Of a stretch of DNA of 64,000 bases, positions 42,466-51,115 are shown piece after piece. Each line of letters begins with the position of its first letter. Position 1 is the first letter of the stretch. The DNA is from Deltaproteobacteria bacterium (lineage in GTDB: Bacteria > Myxococcota_A > Polyangia > DRWM01 > JAAZOP01): positions 1 to 64,000 of the forward strand of contig JACRCZ010000086.1 in NCBI GenBank assembly GCA_016218765.1. Reading direction: 5' to 3'. Both the position numbers and the translations under genes were made by a program. Below the pieces are notes generated by a model. The model did not search any database. It was not told the origin of the DNA and saw only the letters and a list, made by a program, of their open reading frames with translations.

Positions 42466-44073
42466 ATGAGACACCTGTTGTGGACCCTGATCGTCGTCCT
42501 TGCGGCCGCAGGCGCGTGCGAGTCGGGCGACACGCATCTCACGGGCACCCCGGACGCGGACGCGGACGCGACGGCGGACGCGACGGCGGATGCCGACGCG
42601 ACGGCGGACGGGCCCGCCTGCGATCCTGCCTGCGGCCCCGGTTTCGTCTGCATCGACGGCGCCTGCGAGCCCGTCGCCGGCGACGCCGATGCCGACGCGG
42701 ATGCGGACGCCGAGGCGGGAGCCGACGCGGATGCGGACGGAGACGCGGACGGGGGCCCCGACTGCCTCGCCTCGTGTCCCAACGATCCGGTCGCGGGACC
42801 GGCGGGAACGCCCTGCGCCGAGGCGGTCGATTGCGCCGACGGCTTCGAGTGCTTCCCGGAGCAGGTTGACGTGTACGACGGCGAGGCCTACGTCTACTGG
42901 GCCGGCGGGTACTGCGCGTCCTACGGCGCCGGAACCTCGGCCTGCGACCCCTACGACCCCCGCACCTGCCCCTCCGGTTCCGAGTGCATCTACATGGGCG
43001 CCGGACTGGGCGGCGACGCCTACGGTTGCATGGACCGCTGCTCCGCCGCCTCGCGCGAGGACGTTCCCTGGGAAGACAACTGCGACTGCCGGAACGGCTA
43101 CGCCTGCGACCTGTCTTCCGAGCTGTGCCTCTCCGGCTGCTCGAACGATCGCGAGTGCTGCGAGATCTGGGACGACAGCAACGGCAACGGCGTGCGGAAC
43201 ACGGGCGAGGTCACCCTGCTCGGGCCCGAGCGCTGCACGGACGTTTGCGATCCATGCAGCTTCGCGTGCACGCTCGAAGGCTGCCCCGGCGGGGGTTGCG
43301 CGATGGGCGATCCCTGCGGGCACGACTCCGACTGCCCCGCCGACGCGCAGTGCTGGATCGATCCGAGCCTGGAGGGCGGGATCTGCGTCCGTGTCCGCTG
43401 CGACCTCGTCGGCCGGGAGTGCCCCGCCGGCTCGGGCTGCGCCGATCTGGGCGGCGGCTGGAACCCGTACTACGTGTGCATGACGCCCTGCACGCCCGGA
43501 ACGCAGCCGGGCGACCCCGGCTACCCATGCCGCGACGTCGGACCCGCCGGGCCCTCCGCCGGCGACTTCGCCTGCCAGCCCACCGACCCCGGAGGCTGGT
43601 ACGACGCCACGGACGCCGGCGGCTACTGCTACCCCGGCCACTTCCCCGGCGGCGACGGCCCCATCGGCTCCCCCTGCGCCGCCCACGAGGACTGCGTCTC
43701 GCCCTTCGGACTCGGCCTGTGCGCCGACTGGGAGGATCCGTCCTGGTGCACCGTGATGTGCAGCGAGGAATCGGCCGCCGGCGGCCTGTGCGAAACCGAC
43801 CCGTCGGCGACGAGCGCCACGGGCGCCTGCTACTACCAGATCTGCGTGGCCGCCTGCGACACCCCCGCCGGACCGCTCGGCGCCAACGGCTGCTCCAACC
43901 CGGATCTCGCGTGCTACGATTCGCGACCGTTCGGCGCGTACCTCTACCTCGCCGACGGACGCACGCGCCCGCCCGGGATCTGCTATGCCGCCTGCACGTC
44001 CGACGCCGAGTGCGCTGCGTCCTGGGGCCCCGGCTACGCCTGCGACGACGCCTCCGGAACGTGCCAGCCCTGA
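42466..44073 (+). CDS. cysteine-rich lipoprotein with Asp/Ala linkers
   Basis: A 535-residue protein. The signal ends in AAAGAC (lipobox). DADADA-type Asp/Ala linkers (about 28-50 and 74-103) separate a short cysteine knot (CDPACGPGFVC) from a long cysteine-rich body with some 50 Cys, in units such as CNDRECC, CPADAQCWID and CTSDAECAASWG. Disulfides are expected, which fits the VKOR-thioredoxin gene of this region. It is probably a surface protein of unknown binding. Codon runs GCGGAC in the linker DNA form a low-complexity tract. A GAAGGGAG ribosome site precedes the ATG. Confidence 0.85.
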   Translation: MRHLLWTLIVVLAAAGACESGDTHLTGTPDADADATADATADADATADGPACDPACGPGFVCIDGACEPVAGDADADADADAEAGADADADGDADGGPDCLASCPNDPVAGPAGTPCAEAVDCADGFECFPEQVDVYDGEAYVYWAGGYCASYGAGTSACDPYDPRTCPSGSECIYMGAGLGGDAYGCMDRCSAASREDVPWEDNCDCRNGYACDLSSELCLSGCSNDRECCEIWDDSNGNGVRNTGEVTLLGPERCTDVCDPCSFACTLEGCPGGGCAMGDPCGHDSDCPADAQCWIDPSLEGGICVRVRCDLVGRECPAGSGCADLGGGWNPYYVCMTPCTPGTQPGDPGYPCRDVGPAGPSAGDFACQPTDPGGWYDATDAGGYCYPGHFPGGDGPIGSPCAAHEDCVSPFGLGLCADWEDPSWCTVMCSEESAAGGLCETDPSATSATGACYYQICVAACDTPAGPLGANGCSNPDLACYDSRPFGAYLYLADGRTRPPGICYAACTSDAECAASWGPGYACDDASGTCQP

Positions 44074-44076
44074 GCG

Positions 44077-44541
44077 CTACGCCCCCAGGTTCTCCACGAT
44101 CCCCTGCAGCGCCTTGAGCAAGCGCAGGTAGCGCGCGTAGTAGGCTCGCACCATGGCGCCGTGGAACGCGCTCCCCGCGACCGGGTTCGCCCGCAACAGC
44201 GCCTGGAACGGCTCGACCTCGATCGCCAGCAGGACGACGTCGGTCTCCGCCGACGCGGTCGCCGTGTAGCGTTCGAAGCCGAGCACCGGCGAGAGCCCGA
44301 ACAGCTCGCCCTTCGCGAGCTTCCCCAGGGAGAAGCCGGTACCCTCCGCCGCGCCGGGCAGTGCGAGCCGCACGTCGCCCGAGAGCACGACGAAGAAGTG
44401 GCTCGTGAGCGTGTCCTTCCGGTAGATGACCTCCCCCTTCCGGAAGCGCTTCTCCGACGAGACGTTGGAGAGTCGCACCACCTCCTCCGGCGTCAGCAAG
44501 GTGAACAGTTCGTGACCGGTCAAGATCCCCTTGACGTCCAT
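44077..44541 (-). CDS. cyclic-nucleotide-binding domain protein
   Basis: A 154-residue protein that is a single CRP-type effector domain: LLTPEEVVRLSNVSSEKRFRKGEVIYRKDTLTSHFFVVLSGDVRLAL, then LGKLAKGELFGLSPVLGFERYTATASAETD and a helical end. It lacks a DNA-binding domain, so it may act as a sensor or adaptor. The FGL-region (the phosphate-binding cassette, typically GE-L) is GELFGLSPVL, without the usual RxA arginine, so nucleotide binding is uncertain. It lies 50 bases downstream of the GltD-like gene on the same strand, with a GGGAGG site before its ATG, and so belongs to the sigma54-controlled unit. Confidence 0.88.
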   Translation of the reverse strand: MDVKGILTGHELFTLLTPEEVVRLSNVSSEKRFRKGEVIYRKDTLTSHFFVVLSGDVRLALPGAAEGTGFSLGKLAKGELFGLSPVLGFERYTATASAETDVVLLAIEVEPFQALLRANPVAGSAFHGAMVRAYYARYLRLLKALQGIVENLGA

Positions 44542-44591
44542 CGCTCTTCCTCCCTTCCCGGAGGGGCGCGCCGTCGCGGCCCCTCCATCAC

Positions 44592-46286
44592 CTACGCCAT
44601 CTCCAGGAACCCGCTCGGACACTCGTCCGCGCACTTGCGGCAGCCGTCGCAGATCGCGTGATGGACCGCGAAGTACGCCTCGCCCGGCCGCGGCTGCGCC
44701 TGGCGCGTGAAACAGCCCGGCGTGCAGTACATCCAGCATTTCTCGCAGCCGAAGCAGAGACCGCACGAGAGGCACCGCCCTGCCTCGTAGACGCACTGCT
44801 GGCGCGAAATCCCCTGGTCGGTCTCCGCCGAGAGGTTGGAGAGCCGCTCCTCCACCGTGAGCAGGTGGCGGGACGACCGCGCCCGCGCCTCGTAGTGCTG
44901 CAGCTTCACCCGCCCCGTGCTCACCGGCCGGCGCACCGGCGCGGCCGGGGGCGCCACGCCCCGCAGGTGCGCGTCGATGCTCTCGGCCGCGCGCCGGCCG
45001 TGGCCGATCGAGGCGGCGGCGCTGCCGAGCGCCACGTTGTCGCCGCCGGACCAGACCCCATCCACACCGGTCCGGCCCCACTCGTCCACTCGCATCCAGC
45101 CCGATGTCTCGTCGAACCCCCCAAGACCCTCCCAGTCCGGTACCTGGCTCACCGCCGCGATTACCGTCGTCGCCTCGACGCGCGAGGTCGTCCCCGCCAC
45201 GGGACGCGGCAGGCGAAGCCCCGCGGCGTCCGGAGGCGCCAGCTCGGCGCGCGCCAGATCCACCGCGACCACCCGGCCGCGCTCGTCCCGCACGATCGAT
45301 GCCGCCGTCGCCTCGCGACACACCTCGATCCCCTGCCGGACCAGATCCGACAGATCCTCCTCCCCTTCGGCCCGCGCCCGTACCAGTCGGACCACGAGGC
45401 CCTCGATGCGCGCCGCACGCCCGAGGCGATGGGCCACCAGCGCGGCGTCGACGGCCGTCTCCCCGTCCCCGAGCACGACGACCCGCGGGCCCAGGGGCAC
45501 GGGCCCGGGGCCGTTCGCCTGCCGCAGGAACTCGATGCCCGTCATGACGTCCGGCCCGTCCTCGCCGGGGAGGCCGGGCCGGCGGCCCCGGTGCGCGCCG
45601 ATGCCGACGAACACCGCGTCGTGGGCGGCCCGCAGGTGGTCCATCGTCACGCCGTTGCCGACCCGCTGCCCGCAGCGGATCTCCACGTCCAGCCCCCGAA
45701 GCCGCGCCAGCTCCGCGTCCAACACCCCGCGCGTCAGACGGTGCGACGGCACCCCGTACCGGAGCATCCCCCCGGCCTGCGGGAGGTTCTCGAAAACCGT
45801 GACCCCGTGTCCCCGACGCGCCAGATGGTACGCGCACGACAACCCGCTCGGCCCCGCACCCACCACCGCCACCCGACGCCCCGACGGCAAGACCCCGTCC
45901 GCGCGCGAGAGCGCCAGACCCCGTCCGATCCCCCAGTCGCCCACGAATCTCTCGAACGCGGCCACCGCCACGGGCGCGTCCTTCTCCCCGCGATTGCACC
46001 GGTCCTCGCACGGGTGCGGACAGATCCTCCCCGTCACGGCCGCCAACGGATTCGCCGCCGCGACGACCCGCCACGCCTCGTCCAACGCCTCCCTCTCCCC
46101 CAGACCGAAGTGTTCCCGCCGCGCCACCAGCGCCATCGCCCGCCGCACGTCCGTCCCGATCGGACACGCGTCGGCGCACGGCGCCGGCTTCTCCTCCTGC
46201 CGAGGCCTCAGCGACGACGTGTGGCCCGCCAGCCCCGACCACCCACTGACGACCCCGCGCCTCTTCTTGACGACCTTGACTTCCAC
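44592..46286 (-). CDS. GltD-like iron-sulfur flavoprotein oxidoreductase
   Basis: A 564-residue protein from the GTG at 46286, which has GGAGG 6 bases upstream; an in-frame ATG at 46307 would lie only about 5 bases after the predicted sigma54 transcript start. The N-terminal part has CADACPIGTDV and CPHPCEDRCNRGEKDAPVAV, the 4Fe-4S region of GltD-type proteins. FAD- (VVGAGPSGLSCAYHLARRGH) and NAD(P)-binding (VVLGDGETAVDAALVA) sites follow. The C-terminus adds ferredoxin-like Cys clusters (CLSCGLCFGCEKCWMYC, CDGCRKCADECPSG), like DsrL or other electron-bifurcating GltD relatives. No GltB-type partner is nearby. It is under a sigma54 promoter and the divergent activator. The electron partner is unknown. 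Confidence 0.88.
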   Translation of the reverse strand: MEVKVVKKRRGVVSGWSGLAGHTSSLRPRQEEKPAPCADACPIGTDVRRAMALVARREHFGLGEREALDEAWRVVAAANPLAAVTGRICPHPCEDRCNRGEKDAPVAVAAFERFVGDWGIGRGLALSRADGVLPSGRRVAVVGAGPSGLSCAYHLARRGHGVTVFENLPQAGGMLRYGVPSHRLTRGVLDAELARLRGLDVEIRCGQRVGNGVTMDHLRAAHDAVFVGIGAHRGRRPGLPGEDGPDVMTGIEFLRQANGPGPVPLGPRVVVLGDGETAVDAALVAHRLGRAARIEGLVVRLVRARAEGEEDLSDLVRQGIEVCREATAASIVRDERGRVVAVDLARAELAPPDAAGLRLPRPVAGTTSRVEATTVIAAVSQVPDWEGLGGFDETSGWMRVDEWGRTGVDGVWSGGDNVALGSAAASIGHGRRAAESIDAHLRGVAPPAAPVRRPVSTGRVKLQHYEARARSSRHLLTVEERLSNLSAETDQGISRQQCVYEAGRCLSCGLCFGCEKCWMYCTPGCFTRQAQPRPGEAYFAVHHAICDGCRKCADECPSGFLEMA

Positions 46287-46322
46287 CACCGACCTCCACC
46301 ATCCCACCCAAACCTACCTGTG

Positions 46323-46338
46323 AGCGGAAGTCGTGCCA
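46323..46338 (-). promoter_or_regulatory. sigma54 (-24/-12) promoter of the GltD-like gene
   Basis: On the minus strand TGGCACGACTTCCGCT fits TGGCAC-N5-TTGCT with exact GG-to-GC spacing and changes only in the two Ts. Transcription would start near 46312, which supports the GTG start at 46286 of the gene below it. Confidence 0.7.
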
Positions 46339-46397
46339 GAAACGAAAACAAAGTAAATTCAACAATATCAATCGCGACAGACTGATACCGTTGCATT

Positions 46398-46426
46398 ACA
46401 CGGTTCTATTTCACGGATAACCGTGT
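46398..46426. promoter_or_regulatory. inverted repeat, probable site for the second sigma54 activator
   Basis: ACACGGTT, 13 bases, then AACCGTGT form a perfect inverted repeat about 60-90 bases upstream of the -24 box. Nearby half-sites ACCGTTG (46388-) and CGACGGTT (46431-) repeat the same core. It lies next to the activator's own start, as enhancer-binding sites often do. Confidence 0.65.
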
Positions 46427-46438
46427 TATACGACGGTT

Positions 46439-48061
46439 ATGAAAGAACAGGATGTGTGGCGTGCGCTGTCGCGGTTCCCGGATCTGGAGCGGTCGCTGCC
46501 CGGGACGCTCGAGGTCCTCGCGTCGGCGGTTCCGATCGAGGCGGTCGTGGTCGTGACGCTGGAGTTCGAATCGATGGGTCCGCGGCGAGTCGCGGACGCC
46601 CGGCTGCCCGGGGTTGCCGCCCATGCCTGGGCGGCTCCACCTCGTTCCTGGGACGCCGTGCAGGCCGACCGGCTGCGCGGGTGGCATCGGGCGCGCGTGG
46701 TGCGTCGTGGCGATCCCGCGCACGATCAAGTCCTGCGTCTCTTGTGGCCGGAGTCGGGGGTCCGGGATCTTGTCGCGGTGCCGTTGCGGGACGACGGGCA
46801 GGGAGCCGGGGTCGCGTTGCTTGTGGCCGGCGGAGGTTTCTCACCCGACCACGAGGCGCGGTGCGCCGCGCTGCTTGATCCGCTGGGTCCCGCCTATGCC
46901 ACCGATCGGCGCTTCCACGAGCTGAACCGCCTGCGCGAAACGCTCGAGGCCGACAAGCGCGCGCTGCTGACGCGGCTGGATCGGCAGGACATCGTCGAGG
47001 AGGTCGTCGGAGCGGATGCCGGGTTGGCGCCGGTGATGGAGAAGGTCGGGCAGGTGGCGCCGACCGACGTCCCCGTGTTGATCTTCGGCGAGACCGGCGC
47101 GGGGAAGGAGGTGGTGGCCCGTGCGGTCCACGCCCGTTCCCGCCGGGCCCGCGGCCCGATGCTGCGCGTCAACTGCGGTGCCATTCCGTCCGGCCTGGTG
47201 GACTCGGAGCTGTTCGGGCACGAGCGCGGCAGCTTCACGGGGGCGGTGGCGTCGCGGCCCGGGTGGTTCGAGCGTGCCGACGGCGGGACGCTGTTCCTGG
47301 ACGAGGTGGCCGAGCTGCCGCTGGACGCGCAGGTGCGGCTCCTGCGCATCCTGCAGGACGGGGTGCTGGAGCGCGTCGGCGGGACGCGCCCGATCCACGT
47401 CGATGTCCGCATCGTGGCCGCCACGCACCGCAACCTGGAGGACATGGCCCGCGAGGGGCGCTTCCGCCAGGATCTGTGGTACCGGCTGAGCGTCTTCCCC
47501 GTCTATCTGCCGCCGTTGCGCGAGCGCCCGCGCGACATTCCGGAGCTGGCCGCGCACTTCGCCGCCCGGGCCGGCAAGCGCCTGGGCGGAGTCGCCCTCG
47601 TCCCGTCCGCCGCCGACCTCGAGCTCCTCCTCGCCTACGACTGGCCGGGCAACGTGCGCGAGCTGGCCGCCGTGATCGAGCGCGCCGCCATCCTCGGCGA
47701 CGGCAAGTCGCTCGACATCCCCAAGGCGCTGGGAACCCGCCCGCCGCGACCTTCGATCCCGCCGCCGGCCCCGGTCGCCATCCCGGCCTCGTCGCGCCTG
47801 CCGGAAGCTTCTGCCCCGTTGTCTTCTCAGCGTTCCTCTCAGTGCCCTCAGCGTCTCAGCGGTGAAGTCGGTCTCAGCGCCCTCCCCTCCCTCGACGACG
47901 CGATCCGCGAACACATCTCCAGCGCCCTCTCCCTCACCCGCGGCCGCATCGAAGGACGCGGCGGCGCCGCCGAGATCCTCGCCGTCAACCCCCACACCTT
48001 GCGGTCCAGGATGCGTCGCCTCGGCCTGCGCTGGGCCCGCTTCCGCGAGTCCACCGGCTAG
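46439..48061 (+). CDS. sigma54-dependent transcription activator
   Basis: A 540-residue bacterial enhancer-binding protein. The N-terminal 185 residues are GAF-like (VPIEAVVVVTLEF, LVAVPLRDDGQGAGVALLVAGG) with no receiver domain, so it senses a ligand of unknown type. The AAA+ domain has GETGAGKE (217-224), GSFTGA and DEVAELP. The C-terminal helix-turn-helix is GRGGAAEILAVNPHTLRSRMRRLGL. The linker before it (about 461-478) is encoded by a CTCAGCG-type repeat. It is divergent from the GltD-like gene with a -24/-12 promoter between, which makes that gene its probable target. Confidence 0.93.
   Translation: MKEQDVWRALSRFPDLERSLPGTLEVLASAVPIEAVVVVTLEFESMGPRRVADARLPGVAAHAWAAPPRSWDAVQADRLRGWHRARVVRRGDPAHDQVLRLLWPESGVRDLVAVPLRDDGQGAGVALLVAGGGFSPDHEARCAALLDPLGPAYATDRRFHELNRLRETLEADKRALLTRLDRQDIVEEVVGADAGLAPVMEKVGQVAPTDVPVLIFGETGAGKEVVARAVHARSRRARGPMLRVNCGAIPSGLVDSELFGHERGSFTGAVASRPGWFERADGGTLFLDEVAELPLDAQVRLLRILQDGVLERVGGTRPIHVDVRIVAATHRNLEDMAREGRFRQDLWYRLSVFPVYLPPLRERPRDIPELAAHFAARAGKRLGGVALVPSAADLELLLAYDWPGNVRELAAVIERAAILGDGKSLDIPKALGTRPPRPSIPPPAPVAIPASSRLPEASAPLSSQRSSQCPQRLSGEVGLSALPSLDDAIREHISSALSLTRGRIEGRGGAAEILAVNPHTLRSRMRRLGLRWARFRESTG
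47823..47866. repeat. CTCAGCG-type repeat inside the activator gene
   Basis: CTTCTCAGCGTTCCTCTCAG followed by TGCCCTCAGCGTCTCAGCGG matches the direct-repeat core of both inverted arms around the VWA gene. It is in frame and encodes SSQRSSQCPQRLSGE in the linker of the sigma54 activator. Confidence 0.8.
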
Positions 48062-48080
48062 CGCCCGCCTCCCCGCCCGC

Positions 48081-48461
48081 TCACTCTTCGTCCAGGAACT
48101 CCCGCACGGCGGGATTCGCCTTGCGGATGCGCCGGATCATCGCGTCCTCGTGCTGCAGCCGTCGCAGCGCGCGGGCGATCATGTAGATGCTGAGGGCGAC
48201 GAGCCCCGCGCACAGCACGCCGAGCGGCACGAGGAACTGGAGGTTGTCCAGCCAGGAGTAGAAGCGCGACATCGTCACCAGGACCGTGGCCAGCGACATC
48301 GGGATGACCGCGATCGCGATGCCCGTCCGCAGGGCCGCCAGCGACGTGCGCTTCTCCGCCAGGATGAGCTGCACCTCGCCGAAGATGACCGCACTCGGGA
48401 TCTCCGGACACTCACCCGACTTCGCGCGCTCACCCGCCATCGCTGCCGCGCCGTCCGCCAT
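48081..48461 (-). CDS. DUF202-type small membrane protein
   Basis: A 126-residue protein starting at the ATG that gives MADGAAAMAG; an in-frame GTG three codons earlier is possible. DUF202-like: EKRTSLAALRTGIAIAVIPMSL forms the first membrane helix region (the EKRTxLAxxRT motif is typical), then FLVPLGVLCAGLVALSIYMI the second. A charged C-terminus (LRRLQHEDAMIRRIRKANP) follows. The family is small, widespread and without assigned function. It is 34 bases downstream of the carboxylesterase gene on the same strand and convergent with the sigma54 activator. Confidence 0.75.
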   Translation of the reverse strand: MADGAAAMAGERAKSGECPEIPSAVIFGEVQLILAEKRTSLAALRTGIAIAVIPMSLATVLVTMSRFYSWLDNLQFLVPLGVLCAGLVALSIYMIARALRRLQHEDAMIRRIRKANPAVREFLDEE

Positions 48462-48495
48462 CGGAACCACAACGTAACCGCGAGCGGGCCTCCCG

Positions 48496-50205
48496 TCACT
48501 CCGTCGGGATCTCCGAGATCGGCTCCCACAGATCGCAGGCTTCCGTGTGCAGACCGGCCCCGGTCACGGCCTCCGGCGCGATCTCCAGGTACGGATCCGT
48601 CGCCGTCTCGTACACCGGCCACGACGGGCCGCCCGTGCCGTTCGGGTCGCCCGTCGCCGCGAAGCGCGTCCACCACCCGCCCAGCGCGTCCTCCACCAGC
48701 CGATCGTCGTCGGTCAGCAGCACCGCGAGCAGCGTCGATTCCGCCGTGCGGAAGAGGTAGAAGTTCTCGATGCCGTGGAAGGCCCCGAGCGAGGCGCCCA
48801 GGTCGCCCGGGACGCGGTGCGTGAAGTAGTACCGCCGTACCGGCTCCGTCTGACCCTCCACCAACGCCCGCGAGATCATCCTCGCCTGGCAGGTGAACTG
48901 CCCGTCGCCCAGCGCCTGGATGTAGGCGGCCCGCGCGCTCTCCGGCGTCGTCCCGGGCGGGTACAGCTCGGCGAGCCGCGCCGGCAGCGGGTCGGCGAAC
49001 CGCTCGAAGAACGCCGTCACCTCCGCCGGCGTCACCGAGCCCTCCGGCACCATCAGCGAGACCTCGTCGGAGTTCGTCCCGATGATCACCGGCACGTGGT
49101 TGTGCGTCCCGGCCCGGAAGCTCTCCACCGGTGCCGACGGCAACACCCACCCGTCGACGTACGGGATGAACTTGAGGTTCGTGATCCCGTCCAGCTCCGG
49201 CGACTCGATCGGGCCCAGCAGCGCCGCCCCGTCGAGCGCGCGCAGACAGGTCGCCCGACCCGCCGCGTCCGCGCAGCCCACGGCCGTCGCCCACTCCTCC
49301 GACCGCGCCTGCGCCTCGGCCTCCGTCAGCACGATGCAGCCGCCGCTCTGGATCAGCGCCGCGTCGAACAGCCCGGCCGCCAGCGGCGAGGCCACGAGCA
49401 TGCACACGTCCAGGCCGCCCGCGGACTGCCCGAAGACCAGCACCCGCTCCGGATCCCCGCCGAAGGCCTCGATGTTCCGCCGCACCCAGCGCAGCGCGTG
49501 CGTCTGGTCCAGGAGCCCGTAGTTCCCCGCATGCCCGTCGGCATCCTCCAGCGACGGATCCGCGAGGAAGCCGAACAGCCCGAGCCGGTACTGGATCGAT
49601 ACGACCACCACGTCCTCGGTCTGGGACAGGAACCGTCCCTCGTACATCAGCGCGCCCATCGCCTCGTCCCGCGCCGAGCCCTGCTGGTTGCCGCCGCCGT
49701 GGATGAACACCAGCACCGGGCGGGCGGCGTCGTCGATGTCCGGCGTCCACACGTTGAGCGACAGGCAGTCCTCGCTGCCCAGGTCCTCCATCGTCGGCGG
49801 CGAGGCGGTGATGTCGTACGAGCGTTGCAGGCACGCCTCGCCCCACTCGATGGCCGGCCGCGCCCCCTCCCAGCAATCGGGATCCTGCGGTGCCCGCCAC
49901 CGCAGCTCGCCCACCGGCGGGCGCGCGTAGGGCACGCCCAGGAACTCGAGCCCGCCCCCTTCCGAGTCGGCGCCCTGCACGGCGCCGAACTCCGTCACGG
50001 CGATGCCGTGCCCTCCCGGAACGTCCACCGGGCAGGCTGCGTCCGCGGCCTCGCCGTCCCCGCCGTCGGCGACGTCCGCGTCTCCGCCGTCCGGCCCCGA
50101 CGTCGAATCGTCGCCGCAGCCCCACATCCCCAGCCCGGCCGCCGCCAGCGCCGCCACCCGCCATCCGCCGAACCCCACCTCGCCATCCACCGTTCGCTTC
50201 GTCAT
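48496..50205 (-). CDS. type B carboxylesterase lipoprotein
   Basis: A 569-residue esterase of the alpha/beta hydrolase type B family. The signal (VAALAAAGLGMWGC) ends in a lipobox-like Cys, followed by an Asp/Gly linker. Family hallmarks are YARPPVGELRWRAP, EDCLSLNVWTP, oxyanion loop VFIHGGGNQQGS, nucleophile elbow FGQSAGG, the acid near IIGTNSDEV and FHGIENFY for the histidine. It probably hydrolyses esters at the cell surface. The substrate is not known. The Cys pair residues (CLQRS, EDC) fit the conserved disulfide loop. It is followed by the DUF202 gene. Confidence 0.93.
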   Translation of the reverse strand: MTKRTVDGEVGFGGWRVAALAAAGLGMWGCGDDSTSGPDGGDADVADGGDGEAADAACPVDVPGGHGIAVTEFGAVQGADSEGGGLEFLGVPYARPPVGELRWRAPQDPDCWEGARPAIEWGEACLQRSYDITASPPTMEDLGSEDCLSLNVWTPDIDDAARPVLVFIHGGGNQQGSARDEAMGALMYEGRFLSQTEDVVVVSIQYRLGLFGFLADPSLEDADGHAGNYGLLDQTHALRWVRRNIEAFGGDPERVLVFGQSAGGLDVCMLVASPLAAGLFDAALIQSGGCIVLTEAEAQARSEEWATAVGCADAAGRATCLRALDGAALLGPIESPELDGITNLKFIPYVDGWVLPSAPVESFRAGTHNHVPVIIGTNSDEVSLMVPEGSVTPAEVTAFFERFADPLPARLAELYPPGTTPESARAAYIQALGDGQFTCQARMISRALVEGQTEPVRRYYFTHRVPGDLGASLGAFHGIENFYLFRTAESTLLAVLLTDDDRLVEDALGGWWTRFAATGDPNGTGGPSWPVYETATDPYLEIAPEAVTGAGLHTEACDLWEPISEIPTE

Positions 50206-50360
50206 CTTCGTCGCTCCTCACTCGCCGGTCCGCACCTGCGTTCCCGCACCCCCCGGTTCTGGACACGCGATACGCCGCGCAACCTACCACGGATGACGCG
50301 CCTCGCCCACCGTTCGCCATCCACTTGCCCCCCGCCAGCCGGTTGTGCTGCACTGCCGTC

Positions 50361-51101
50361 ATGCGCACCTTCCGACTGGCATGGGTCCTGGCCGTCGCCT
50401 CGTTTGCCGCCTGCGATTCCGCGGGCGTGGACGACTCCGACGCCCCGATGGACTTCGCCGAGGCCTCCGACGGCGTCGACGCGCCGGCCGATGCGGAGGA
50501 GACCGACGCGGGACCGCCGGAGGACGCGGCGGAGGAGGATGTCGCCGGGGAGGAGGCATCGCCCGCCTGCTCGCCGCTCACGGTTGACGAGCTGGCGCTC
50601 GTCCTCTCGGGCGATCCGGACACGGCGATGGACATTGTGACCAACGAATCGCCCGAGACCGACGCGTTCCTCCACGAGGTTTCCGACTGCGTCGATCCGC
50701 TGGACCCCGACATCGTGCACCTTGTCGCCCGCATGCGGCGAACGCTCGCCGCGAGCTGGGGCGGCGTCGGTCTGGCGGCGCCGCAGGTGGGCCTCCACCG
50801 GCGCATCTTCCTGGCCCAGCGCACCGATCAGCCCGGCCGTCCCGTGCAGGCGTTCCTCAATCCGACGATCGTCGAGTACTCGGCGGACACGGCCTCGCAA
50901 ATGGAGGGATGTCTCTCCGTGCCCGGCGCCTCGCCCGTGGTCCTGCGCTCGCTCTCGGTCGTCCTCGACTACGACGGCGAGGACGGTTGGCCCGTGGTGG
51001 GGGAGGCGATCGGCGGGGCGCGCGGCACGCAGGCGGCCTACGCCGCACGGATCGTGCAGCACGAGTACGACCACCTCGAGGGCATCCTGATCGTGGACTG
51101 A
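50361..51101 (+). CDS. exported peptide deformylase (lipoprotein)
   Basis: A 246-residue protein starting at the ATG that gives the signal MRTFRLAWVLAVASFAAC (lipid-attachment C18), followed by an Asp/Glu/Ala linker. Its catalytic domain has all three peptide deformylase motifs: GVGLAAPQVG (135-144), EGCLSVPG (182-189, metal-binding Cys) and QHEYDHLEG (233-241, HExDH, with H234, E235, H238). Cytosolic deformylase acts on nascent proteins; this one should be outside the cytoplasm, where it may act on formyl peptides from other cells or be repurposed. The normal cytosolic def is not in the window. Gene order gives no partner; it is convergent with fadA. Confidence 0.9.
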   Translation: MRTFRLAWVLAVASFAACDSAGVDDSDAPMDFAEASDGVDAPADAEETDAGPPEDAAEEDVAGEEASPACSPLTVDELALVLSGDPDTAMDIVTNESPETDAFLHEVSDCVDPLDPDIVHLVARMRRTLAASWGGVGLAAPQVGLHRRIFLAQRTDQPGRPVQAFLNPTIVEYSADTASQMEGCLSVPGASPVVLRSLSVVLDYDGEDGWPVVGEAIGGARGTQAAYAARIVQHEYDHLEGILIVD

Positions 51102-51115
51102 CCGCTGAGGACTCT

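Noticed and set aside
42540-42760. GCGGAC-type microsatellite in the Cys-rich lipoprotein gene
   Set aside because: It encodes the Asp/Ala linker common in this genome and is irregular at the DNA level, so it is not evidence for phase variation.
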